A stretch of 32,261 nt of DNA from a virus. The stretch spans positions 1 to 32,261 of the IMG/VR virus record IMGVR_UViG_3300010151_000071, one strand, 5' to 3'. Below, piece by piece: positions 22,071 through 30,356 of the stretch. The position numbers and the translations under genes were made by a program. The notes beneath the pieces are model-generated. The model was not told the origin of the DNA. It worked only from the letters and a program-made list of their open reading frames with translations, and made no database searches. Each line of letters starts with the position of its first letter. Positions within the stretch are counted from its first letter, which is position 1.

Positions 22071-24341
22071 ATGGCACCAAAGGACCGCAAAAGTAGAGCA
22101 GAATCCCGCAGAAAAGATGCACAAGCTACAGTAGATGCCGCGCTAGCTACGGAGAGATTAGCTAAAGGTACCGAAAAGGAAGCGGCAGCAAAGACAGCGC
22201 TGATCAAGGCTAATATCAGCTTGCTTGAATCCCAGCGAGCGCTCTCCATTCTCAACAAAGAGAGCAAAGAAGATATCGACAACATCACCAAGTCGATCAA
22301 CAACGCCACAAAGTCGCTAGAAGACCACACAGACAAGCTCGAAGCTGCCAAAAAAGCTCAAGAAGATTACAATAAAGCCGCGGCAAACGCAGAAGATCAA
22401 TTTGACAACCTCATAACTGGCTTAACCGGAATAAACGATCAGTGGGATAAGTCTTTAATTGGCTCTTTGGCTGCCCAGGGTGGCATAGAAGGCTTCACCA
22501 GATCGATTAAGAAATTAATAAACCCTGTTAACATCGCTGGTTCCATTTTGAGAGGAATGGAAGAAGCCACTATAGAGTTGGCAAAAGCAACAGATTCCGC
22601 CTCTGTTGAGTTTAATAAGACAACTGGCATGGCAAGGGAGTTCCGGGGAGAAATTGAAGGCCTTGAGCCCGCCCTTCGTTCGGACGGCATTCTTATCGGG
22701 GACTTGTATGATGCTTATGGTGATTTGGCGACGACATATTCTGAATTTACTGAATTAACGAAGGTGCAAAGGGTAGAGATCGGCACCAACCTTGCTATTT
22801 TGGATAAATTTGGCGTTTCAGCCCAAGAAGCCGGAGTAAATCAAGAATTTATGACAAGAACAATGGGCATGAACGGAGTTGCTGCATCCAAAACACAGAT
22901 AGCTCTTTTTCAATTGGCACAAGAGCATCATATTTCAACACAGAGGATGTCCGCAGATTTCCAGTCTAATCAAGGAACTTTGTCAAAATTTGGAGACAAG
23001 GCTGTTGAGGTATATGCTGATTTGGCAATTGCTGCAAAGGCTAGCGGCATGGAAGTTTCTGCCCTTTTGGATATTGTTGAACAATTCGATAGATTTGACT
23101 CCGCCGCGAAATCAGTTGGCCAATTGAACGCACTATTGGGCGGCCCCTTCCTTAACAGCTTGGAAATGGTTACCGCAACTGATCCAATTGAAAGACTACA
23201 AATGTTGCAGGGCGCGTTGACAGATGCCGGCAAAGATTTTGACTCCATGACATATTATGAAAAGCAAGCAATTGCAGCAGGCATGGGTCTTAAAGATGTT
23301 GGAGAGCTAGCAAGATTGATGCGAGGAGATTTTGCTGGGATGAGTGGTGGTATGGATTTAACAGCCGCGCAGTTTGAAGAAATGCAAAAACAGTCGACAG
23401 ACTTTAACAGCGTAATGGATGAAATAAAACAAGTGATGATGCAATTTGCCATATCTATGGGCCCAGTGGTTCGAGGATTTAAAGACATGCTGGATTGGAT
23501 TCAAAAGCTTCTTGGCAACGACGGCATTCGGTACCTTGTTCTTGTTGTTGCGGGGTTTATCATGTTGCTTAAGTTACTTTACGGAGGAATGAAACTTGCC
23601 GCCATCTCACAAGTAGCCTTCGGCAGCGCCACCAGCGGAAGTGCTGGGGCGATAGCTGCGCAGGCTGCTGCTTTGCGAGCCTCGATACCAGTTCTTGTCA
23701 AAGCCATCCCTGTGATCGCCGCACTGGGAAAGGCAGCGCTTATGCTTGGGTTTAGTGTCCTTATGGCAGCGGGAGGTATCGCACTGCTTTTCTATTCACT
23801 AAGCTTAGTGTCGCCCAGTCAACTGATGGCAGGCGCTGCCGCCATGGCAGCCATGGCGCTCTCTATCTGGGCAATTAGTTTGGCTTTGGCTCCCCTTATT
23901 GGTTTGGTTGCCACAGGCGGTGGAGCAGCGGCATTCTGGATCGTAATCGCCGGCCTCGCCGCCCTAGGGGCGATTTTCTCCCTCATTGCTTTTTCTGCTG
24001 CTTTATTCGCTGAAGCAATGGCGCATGTTTTTGAGTCAATGGCTGGCGCTGGCTTGGGAACGATTGCAACAGATCTTGCAGCTATAAATAATGAATTGAA
24101 AAATGTGCCAAAAGCAAGTGCAGTAGTGCTTACCGCATTGTTCGCCGCCGGCGGGCCCGCCTTTGCGGCAGTCGCTGCGATTAAGGGCGCCACTTCCCCC
24201 GTCGCCACTTCCGGAGGTGGAGGCGCAGCAGCAGCAGCCGGAAATATCGTAGTTCAGGGCAACTTGATGATTAACGACAGAACTCTCGGACCATATATTT
24301 TTGATAAAATAGAAGAGTTCGAGAAAGGCAAGGCTAAATAA
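22071..24341 (+). CDS. Tail tape measure protein
   Basis: 756-residue protein that sets tail length and is probably ejected ahead of the DNA. Residues 1-115 are a long Ala/Lys/Glu coiled coil; residues 120-470 are mostly helical, with Met/Ala/Leu-rich stretches; hydrophobic segments lie near 486-505 (YLVLVVAGFIMLLKLLYGG), 555-580 and 593-650, which could form membrane-spanning helices during ejection. The C-terminus is short and charged after a Gly/Ala-rich linker (about 708-725). This layout is typical of tape measures, and its place after tube and chaperone genes is the standard one. At about 0.15 nm per residue, the general rule, it implies a tail near 110 nm. No lysozyme or peptidase domain is visible. 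No sequence similarity to T4 gp29 was recognised; the call rests on architecture and context. Confidence 0.78.
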   Translation: MAPKDRKSRAESRRKDAQATVDAALATERLAKGTEKEAAAKTALIKANISLLESQRALSILNKESKEDIDNITKSINNATKSLEDHTDKLEAAKKAQEDYNKAAANAEDQFDNLITGLTGINDQWDKSLIGSLAAQGGIEGFTRSIKKLINPVNIAGSILRGMEEATIELAKATDSASVEFNKTTGMAREFRGEIEGLEPALRSDGILIGDLYDAYGDLATTYSEFTELTKVQRVEIGTNLAILDKFGVSAQEAGVNQEFMTRTMGMNGVAASKTQIALFQLAQEHHISTQRMSADFQSNQGTLSKFGDKAVEVYADLAIAAKASGMEVSALLDIVEQFDRFDSAAKSVGQLNALLGGPFLNSLEMVTATDPIERLQMLQGALTDAGKDFDSMTYYEKQAIAAGMGLKDVGELARLMRGDFAGMSGGMDLTAAQFEEMQKQSTDFNSVMDEIKQVMMQFAISMGPVVRGFKDMLDWIQKLLGNDGIRYLVLVVAGFIMLLKLLYGGMKLAAISQVAFGSATSGSAGAIAAQAAALRASIPVLVKAIPVIAALGKAALMLGFSVLMAAGGIALLFYSLSLVSPSQLMAGAAAMAAMALSIWAISLALAPLIGLVATGGGAAAFWIVIAGLAALGAIFSLIAFSAALFAEAMAHVFESMAGAGLGTIATDLAAINNELKNVPKASAVVLTALFAAGGPAFAAVAAIKGATSPVATSGGGGAAAAAGNIVVQGNLMINDRTLGPYIFDKIEEFEKGKAK

Positions 24342-24371
24342 TAAAGCCCCACAACCGTCGAGATGCTTTAT
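24341..24371 (+). terminator. Possible weak terminator hairpin
   Basis: ATAAAGC (24341-24347) pairs with GCTTTAT (24365-24371) across a 17-base loop; an A/T-rich stretch (AAAATTTTTAAT) follows 10 bases later. Large loop and no immediate T run make it a poor intrinsic terminator; it may only stabilise the 3' end. Confidence 0.3.
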
Positions 24372-24396
24372 GTTAAGCAAAATTTTTAATATTCAT

Positions 24397-24407
24397 TCTA
24401 TTTATAG
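24397..24407 (+). promoter_or_regulatory. Candidate late promoter (TCTATTTATAG)
   Basis: Copy of the recurring element in the 81-base gap after the tape measure, 15 bases before the next ATG. The same string also occurs inside the hub gene (about 28054-28064), so chance cannot be excluded. Confidence 0.4.
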
Positions 24408-24422
24408 CAGAGGGAAACCACA

Positions 24423-25343
24423 ATGGGAAAAGTATCTGAGAAATTAGGCGATTGGTATGACAGCACCAAGGAATATGTTAAGGACTTACCTAACACCTTA
24501 GTTTCTGATGATCCTAGTGAACAGACAGCGCCGGCTGCCGTTGACATTACGGATGGATTAAGAAACAACAAGGGCTATGTTTTGATGTTCCATCATGTTC
24601 CGTCTGGGGCAAAGCTTTACTTCAAAGGGTTTCTGACGGGATATTCAGAGCAGTTTACTTCTAATTGGACAAATGAAACTGTCTATGGTAGGATGGACGA
24701 CATATACACCTTTCAGAACACTAAGCGGCAAATTAAAGTTAGCTTTGTGGTGCCTGCTTTTGACTATGACGATGCTAAGGATAATTTAACAAATGTTTCC
24801 GAGCTAACAAGGATGCTTTATCCCGCTTATACGGCGCAGGAAGATCACAAAGTGTCCAATGAGCCGAACAGAACGATCTATACTCTCAACAGCGCGCCGC
24901 TAATAAGGCTTCAGTTTGTCAACTTAATCCAAAGCAGCAACGGCAACTCCCTTCTGGGAAAGATGAATGGACTTTCTTACACGCCAAACTTGGATAATGG
25001 ATTCTTCGATAAGCCAATGGAGCTTTTGCCCAAAACAATAGATATTGATTTTACTTTTGATGTTTTGCACGAGCATGTGCTCGGGTGGTCTCCTAGCGCC
25101 TGGATGGGAACCTCAGTTTTTCCCTATATGCCTTCCTCCATAGAAACCGCCAAAGAAGATCTCGATACCGCCATCCAGGACTACATGGCTGCACCCGAAG
25201 GTGCCGAAAATGATGCCGCGTTCAAAGCCATGGCAGACGCTGCTTCCGCCCTCGAATTCGAGGAAGGATCCGCGGCAAGAAGAGATTGGGTGTCGCCAGA
25301 GGATGCCCAAGCCGACCAAGTCGGCATCATCAGCACCAGCTAG
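24423..25343 (+). CDS. Tail tube/baseplate-associated structural protein
   Basis: 306-residue protein. Residues 45-115 contain a beta pattern with KLYFKGFLTGYSEQFTSNW, VYGRMDDIYTFQNTKRQIKV and SFVVPAFDYDDAKDNL, reminiscent of LysM-associated and tube-initiator-like baseplate proteins of contractile systems. Residues 160-225 include APLIRLQFVNLIQ, LLGKMNGLSYTPNLDNGFF and IDIDFTFDVLHEHVLGW. The C-terminal 70 residues are Ala/Glu-rich and probably flexible. It is followed by a LysM protein and a large hub protein, a trio like that at the tail tip of XkdP/XkdQ-type phages. It might correspond to T4 gp48 or gp54 (tube initiators), but no specific similarity was seen. Ribosome binding site AGAGGGAAA. 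Confidence 0.62.
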   Translation: MGKVSEKLGDWYDSTKEYVKDLPNTLVSDDPSEQTAPAAVDITDGLRNNKGYVLMFHHVPSGAKLYFKGFLTGYSEQFTSNWTNETVYGRMDDIYTFQNTKRQIKVSFVVPAFDYDDAKDNLTNVSELTRMLYPAYTAQEDHKVSNEPNRTIYTLNSAPLIRLQFVNLIQSSNGNSLLGKMNGLSYTPNLDNGFFDKPMELLPKTIDIDFTFDVLHEHVLGWSPSAWMGTSVFPYMPSSIETAKEDLDTAIQDYMAAPEGAENDAAFKAMADAASALEFEEGSAARRDWVSPEDAQADQVGIISTS

Positions 25344-25372
25344 CATAAAACAACCAACAAAGGAGCCATTAA

Positions 25373-25714
25373 ATGTCATCTAGATACACAGGAAGAAGAA
25401 TCGTTATTAATGCAGACAAAACTTTCGAAAGAATTTTTCAAGATAGAAATGTTAATTTCGTTCGACAGTATAAAACTCCTAGGCTTAAGCATGCAACGGC
25501 GAAGCAGAGGGCAATGCTAACCAGAATACGACATATATGGAAACTTGGAGACAGGTATTGGAAACTTGCTGCGGAGCACTATGGTGACTCTGAAAAGTGG
25601 TGGGTAATTGCTTGGTATAATCAAAAGCCGACAGACTTTCATGTTAAGTCTGGAGATATCGTAATAATACCTCAACCTCTGGAGCGCGCTCTTCAGATGA
25701 TGAAGTATTTTTAA
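25373..25714 (+). CDS. LysM-domain baseplate protein, gp53-like
   Basis: 113-residue protein with a C-terminal LysM-like domain: GDRYWKLAAEHYGDSEKWWV (about 63-82), then IAWYNQKPTDFHVKSGDIVI and IPQP. The D-x-x-W-x-(I/L)-A-x-x-x-Y-G-D-x-x-x-W-W core followed by a hydrophobic G-D-x-(I/V)-x-I-P end is the pattern seen in T4 gp53 and in LysM tail proteins of other contractile phages, where it locks baseplate or hub parts to one another. Residues 1-60 are basic, with an N-terminal arm (SSRYTGRRIVINAD). Strong ribosome binding site AAAGGAG. Between two larger tail proteins with short gaps, so probably part of the same baseplate complex. Peptidoglycan binding is possible, but structural use is more usual at this position. 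Confidence 0.72.
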   Translation: MSSRYTGRRIVINADKTFERIFQDRNVNFVRQYKTPRLKHATAKQRAMLTRIRHIWKLGDRYWKLAAEHYGDSEKWWVIAWYNQKPTDFHVKSGDIVIIPQPLERALQMMKYF

Positions 25715-25724
25715 GGAGTTTTAA

Positions 25725-28700
25725 ATGTCCGGATTCGGCACATATAAAGATTTTCCGTATAAGCTGAGGAAATTTGATAGCGGCAATTTTTGGTATTATA
25801 CCGGGCTGACTCCTGATCAGGAGCTAATCAGGAAATCCAAGATCTCCATGAACATGGGCGAGCTTTATTGGGGCGAAACCGGCGACTCCCACACACAAAT
25901 TAATTACAATGATTTGTCCGAAGCCGATCAAGCTTCTATAGAAACAGAATATCAATTACAGGAAGATGGAAAAGCGCAGGGATTTGATGCGATAAAAGCC
26001 ATAGGCACTGTCGTTGAAGCCACAACGGCCGCCGTAATAGATGCGACTGGCGCCATACTAGTGGGAGAGGATCCTGCCGATGCTGCCGAAGATGCCGTCA
26101 AAGCCGAGATTGAAGAAGCAAAAGTAGAAGAAGACGCAGAGTCCGCGGAAGCCAAAATGGCGGCTTGTATGGACAGAGCCAATGGAGATCCTAAGGAAGA
26201 GGAAAAATGCCAACAATTACAATCCCCTGAATCAGTTTTAGATACGGCAAAGAACGCCGCAAGGTGGAGATTGGCAGAACAATGCTATCTGCTGTATAAC
26301 ATGACTGATTTAGCAATAATCCACGCAGCATCGATGGCAACAACAACGACAAATTATCAACCTACTGAGACAAACTTACCGCGTGTTGAATATAATAAAA
26401 CTCACATGCTTAATGGACATGGCGGAGAGATAATGAGCAAGCTCACAATGATACCGGGAACGACGGACATAATGCATGCCACGCCAGCCGAGCTATCATC
26501 ACTCCAGCCGCTAATCCGCTTGTTTAAGATAAATTATACCGACAACGGTGAAATAGACAATGAAATAGAGTTTGATTTTTTGACTCATCATCCATCGCCG
26601 TCAACAGCCGCTTCCTCTTATGCTAATCCTCCAGATCATAAAGCTTTCACACAAGATGGCAGACGCTCTGTTGGAATAAAGTCTTTCGATTGGCAATATA
26701 TTGCAACCAACCCAGATACGATTAGAAATGATATTGATGCGAAATTGGTATTGTATTTTCAAAGCTTTGATGAATTGATTGTGCAGAGGAATGCATATGA
26801 TTCCGATGGCAAAGTTGTCAAGTATAGATATTTAGACTTACTTATTCATGCGCCCAACCGCGCTGACGCCGGAACCGAGGGCACCATTGACGACAACGCT
26901 GGAGATACAGAGGGTTGCAGCGGCTACAAAACTGCTCAAGAATATGATTCAAGTTTTTATGAGGTACAGGTGCAAGTCGGCTGGGCACCGCCTGCTGGAT
27001 CGACTTTAGATTCAGAATTGTTAAAGTCGATTAAACACAACAGAACATCGATGTTTTTAAGCTTGATGGATCATGAGTTCGATATTAGAGAAGATGGCAC
27101 CTATACGCTTACCATCAACTACAAGGCGAGATTGGATGGGATCTTATCTAGTCCAAAGGCTGATGTGCTCTTGGTAAATGGACAAGCTGGAGATTGGAGG
27201 CACGCACTTCTACATCAGGAATGGATGGCTTTGGAAGAGAGAATAAAAGAATTAAAAGAATCAACAAGCTGTACAGACGGCGATAAAAAGGTAATTGCAG
27301 ACATTAAAGAAGAAGTCATACAAAAGAAAGATGAATTAAGAGCAGATACATATCGCTTGATGCTGGCGAGGCTTCAGAAGCCTGCAACAAACAATATGTA
27401 TAACTTGCGGCGCACAAACTCTGAGACTGGAGAGGAAGAGGAACGCAGTGTAATATATCAGCTTCCTGTTAAGCTGACAGACATACAATTGTTCGTTGAC
27501 AGGGGCGTCATGGGCGTGCCCGAGGAGTCGAGTATACCCCCTGACGCGCCCGAAAGCGCGCCCCAGAATGGTACTGAAGAAACCGAAAGCATCGAGAACG
27601 ATTCCACCGCGCCGACGGCTTTTGAAAAGAAAATGTCGGATTGGTTCGGCTGGGATGCACCGGCGGCTAGCATAACTCGTGCTGAACTTAATGACAATTT
27701 AGAGAATGTTACTATAAAAGACAATTATGATCCGCTCACTAGGCGCACCACCCCAGAGGGTGATCCTATACGAATGCTGAACTTTTTCTATCTGGGCGAA
27801 TTAATTGATACCTGCGCAACAGCCATATTGCGCAACACACCGGATAAGTATCAAATAAGTGATCCCGAGCGCCGCCCACACATCGTACCGGGCGCTGATG
27901 TGCCTGAACTCCTTCGCAGGGCAAAATTGGCAGCATTTAACCCAGCGGAAGTTGAAAATATTAGAATTCTTCTTGGCCCGCTGGAATATAGAGATGCATA
28001 TACTCAAAAAAATATGTCAATGAATTTAGCAGATGTTCCAATATCGCTAAATCTATTTATAGATTTCTTTCATAGAAAGGTGATTAAGCCGCAAAAAGAA
28101 AGTTATAGTTTTGTACATTTTATAAGGGATATTGTTAAAGAGTTGGTTATTGATGCGCTGGGCGATAAGTGCTTCTATGGGGTGGGGAAGCAAAGAAGTC
28201 AGGTGAGAATTGGGTATGCCCAAGGGACAAACGAATTTGGCTGCGATCCCGTAGTACAAAAAATTGGCTATCAGGCAGCGAATGCTTCTGAACGACAAAC
28301 CCGCGACTTGTCGGGCGCCTCCGGTTGCGGGGAGAACTATTATAATGCTCGATTAAATATGCATGAGATATCACTTTTAAACTCAGACAAGAGCCTCCAG
28401 TCCGTATTCGATTATGTTGAAGATAGTCGTTTGAAAGATACATATCAATATGTTGTTCTGTACACACAAGGCCCCGGCGGCTTGGAGTATCCAAAATCAG
28501 ACGACGACGGCGTCGCTGAGGAGAAAGACGCAGCAAGGGGAATTCATCACTTACATATTGGTAGAGACAGGGGAATTTTAAAAAAGATATCTTTCTCTAA
28601 AACAGATGCGCCTGCTTTGAGGGAGGCTAGAATGGAGCAAGAGAGAGCATATAATCCACTTGTACAGTTGTCAAATGTATATGAGGCAGAAGTAACTATG

Positions 28701-28985
28701 TTTGGAAATACTTTGTTTTATCCTGGTAGTTATGTATATCTGAATCCATTCGGGCTGGGCAATAAATTGGGGATCCCATCACAAAGAGGTACCTTTGCAA
28801 ATATTATGGGACTTGGAGGATATAATTTGATTACGGAAGTAAGCTCCTATATAGAGCCAGGCAAATATGAGACAAAATTAAAACTTCGGTTTGACACTAG
28901 CGGTGATGGGTGTCGGAGATTCAGCGGGAATGAAGACAGTATTTCAGATTGTCCGGATGAAGCAGTCACTCCGGTCAGCGTCTAA
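25725..28985 (+). CDS. Very large baseplate hub-like protein
   Basis: 1086-residue tail protein. The N-terminal 75 residues are Tyr/Trp-rich (FWYYTGLTPDQELI). Residues 80-170 are an Ala/Glu/Asp-rich, low-complexity helical insertion. Residues 220-500 look like a folded beta domain with VQVQVGWAPP and a TYTLTINYKARLDG strand pair. Residues 498-540 form a coiled coil (EERIKELKE and on); 604-630 are an acidic Pro/Ser linker. The C-terminal 380 residues contain LFIDFFHRKVIKPQKESYSF, a Cys-containing stretch (GASGCGENYY) and a final beta domain with LFYPGSYVYLNPFGLGNKLG and LITEVSSYIEPGKYETKLKL, typical of hub proteins (T4 gp27, P2 gpD, XkdQ). Position after the LysM protein fits. It is far longer than T4 gp27 (391 residues). 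No clear lysozyme active site was seen. Confidence 0.62.
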   Translation: MSGFGTYKDFPYKLRKFDSGNFWYYTGLTPDQELIRKSKISMNMGELYWGETGDSHTQINYNDLSEADQASIETEYQLQEDGKAQGFDAIKAIGTVVEATTAAVIDATGAILVGEDPADAAEDAVKAEIEEAKVEEDAESAEAKMAACMDRANGDPKEEEKCQQLQSPESVLDTAKNAARWRLAEQCYLLYNMTDLAIIHAASMATTTTNYQPTETNLPRVEYNKTHMLNGHGGEIMSKLTMIPGTTDIMHATPAELSSLQPLIRLFKINYTDNGEIDNEIEFDFLTHHPSPSTAASSYANPPDHKAFTQDGRRSVGIKSFDWQYIATNPDTIRNDIDAKLVLYFQSFDELIVQRNAYDSDGKVVKYRYLDLLIHAPNRADAGTEGTIDDNAGDTEGCSGYKTAQEYDSSFYEVQVQVGWAPPAGSTLDSELLKSIKHNRTSMFLSLMDHEFDIREDGTYTLTINYKARLDGILSSPKADVLLVNGQAGDWRHALLHQEWMALEERIKELKESTSCTDGDKKVIADIKEEVIQKKDELRADTYRLMLARLQKPATNNMYNLRRTNSETGEEEERSVIYQLPVKLTDIQLFVDRGVMGVPEESSIPPDAPESAPQNGTEETESIENDSTAPTAFEKKMSDWFGWDAPAASITRAELNDNLENVTIKDNYDPLTRRTTPEGDPIRMLNFFYLGELIDTCATAILRNTPDKYQISDPERRPHIVPGADVPELLRRAKLAAFNPAEVENIRILLGPLEYRDAYTQKNMSMNLADVPISLNLFIDFFHRKVIKPQKESYSFVHFIRDIVKELVIDALGDKCFYGVGKQRSQVRIGYAQGTNEFGCDPVVQKIGYQAANASERQTRDLSGASGCGENYYNARLNMHEISLLNSDKSLQSVFDYVEDSRLKDTYQYVVLYTQGPGGLEYPKSDDDGVAEEKDAARGIHHLHIGRDRGILKKISFSKTDAPALREARMEQERAYNPLVQLSNVYEAEVTMFGNTLFYPGSYVYLNPFGLGNKLGIPSQRGTFANIMGLGGYNLITEVSSYIEPGKYETKLKLRFDTSGDGCRRFSGNEDSISDCPDEAVTPVSV

Positions 28986-29013
28986 CCTAGACAAAAAGTG
29001 GGAGAAACTAAAG

Positions 29014-30348
29014 ATGCCAAAAAAGGATATAAAATTTGAAGCAAAAAACAAGATGGGTGCAAGAAAGCTTTTTCGCAGAAGAAAGCTTTATGATGCATTT
29101 TCTCACAATGAGATAAATCCTTTTGATGCGGACGGTAATTGGGTAGATCCTTCGACGCCCAGGTTTACGCCTGTAAATACTTATAATTTTTGGCGCCAAG
29201 AGCGGCTTTTATATGGCAGGATTGACACCATGGTGAATTATGAAGTTGTCGAGCCCGTAAGAAGACATCTTTCGTCCGTTCCGTTTTCCGGAGGTTCAAT
29301 CCGCGCTTTAAATTTTGTGGCAATTGCCTTTGGTAAGTTTTCGAAAGAGTATGCAGCAAGAATGAAGCAAGGATACCTAGACAGCAGCGCACCTTTCTTG
29401 GCGGATGTAAAGCCAAAAAAAGGATATGTTAACGCTCGCAAAGAGCATGCTGACTTGCAGAAAAGAATCTCTGATCTTTATGTGAAAAGCTTGCGTAAGC
29501 GCAAAAAAGATATAGATATTCTCTCAATAGATGACTTCATCGATGGATTCATGGATTTTTATCTTCGCTCAATCTCTCTTCCGCTAACTAGGGAGTACTG
29601 GATGTCTAGTAAATATGTTGGCACTTTGTCATCCGGACTGGCTGTGGAAGTAGCAGAAGAAAAGTATGGCTCAGACGAAGAAAAGGGAGAATTTATAAAC
29701 AGCGTGAATTATCAGGGGTTCAAAAACTTGGCAATTAAGCATGGATTCTTAATTGATAAGAACATACCATGGAGGCTTGTTGCTGATTTGTCATCTGAGA
29801 AGATGATTGGCTATGCTCAAGAAGTTAGTTCGATAGTTGAAACCACAGAGCACATCTTTTCCTATTTCTATGCGAAACCTGCTTATTATGATATGTCATT
29901 GTTGAAAACATTTATCCTTAAGAGCTACAATAGTTTTGTCAAAGATAATCAAAATTCTGTCCAAGTGACTCGGAATGATGGGTGTGTTACGAGAAGAACA
30001 ACTTCAAGACATGCTATGTCGACGAGCGATTTTGAGTCAAAATACTCAAATGATTATTGGCTTGAGAAATATATAATTATTAGAAATCACGAGACAGGGA
30101 TAAATCATTCCCCCCAATCATTGGCGCAGATCATTGAAATTGCCAGAGATATGAGAAATTCATTTGACATGGGCAGAGCTTTGAGTTATATTAAGTATAA
30201 GTTCTCTAGAAGGACATTTGTTACCAAAGAAGGATCTCATAATTATAGAATGGAGCAGATTAAGCAGGCCGATGCCGGCAATTCTACCGCCAGTGTAAAA
30301 GAGATAGTTACAGAAAGGTACAAGAAAAATACAAAGAAATTTTTTTAG
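29014..30348 (+). CDS. Large conserved protein, unknown
   Basis: 444-residue protein. The ATG at 29014 is chosen for its GGGAG site and because the longer frame (to 28891) would overlap the hub gene. The first 30 residues are very basic (KKDIKFEAKNKMGARKLFRR). The rest is mixed helix/strand with many Tyr, Phe and Trp: NTYNFWRQERLLYGRID, GGSIRALNFVAIAFGKF, DGFMDFYLRSISLPLTREYW, and HGFLIDKNIPWRLVADLSS. Near residues 325-340 is RNDGCVTRRTT. Similar proteins with the IPWRLVAD stretch occur in T4-like aquatic phages, without a known function. It links the tail genes to the polymerase/tubulin-like pair and is the last candidate virion protein here. No nuclease or ATPase motif was recognised. Confidence 0.7.
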   Translation: MPKKDIKFEAKNKMGARKLFRRRKLYDAFSHNEINPFDADGNWVDPSTPRFTPVNTYNFWRQERLLYGRIDTMVNYEVVEPVRRHLSSVPFSGGSIRALNFVAIAFGKFSKEYAARMKQGYLDSSAPFLADVKPKKGYVNARKEHADLQKRISDLYVKSLRKRKKDIDILSIDDFIDGFMDFYLRSISLPLTREYWMSSKYVGTLSSGLAVEVAEEKYGSDEEKGEFINSVNYQGFKNLAIKHGFLIDKNIPWRLVADLSSEKMIGYAQEVSSIVETTEHIFSYFYAKPAYYDMSLLKTFILKSYNSFVKDNQNSVQVTRNDGCVTRRTTSRHAMSTSDFESKYSNDYWLEKYIIIRNHETGINHSPQSLAQIIEIARDMRNSFDMGRALSYIKYKFSRRTFVTKEGSHNYRMEQIKQADAGNSTASVKEIVTERYKKNTKKFF

Positions 30349-30356
30349 GGGGAAAT

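Noticed and set aside
28891-29013. Longer start for the 444-residue unknown protein
   Set aside because: Overlaps the hub gene in another frame; ATG 29014 has a GGGAG site.
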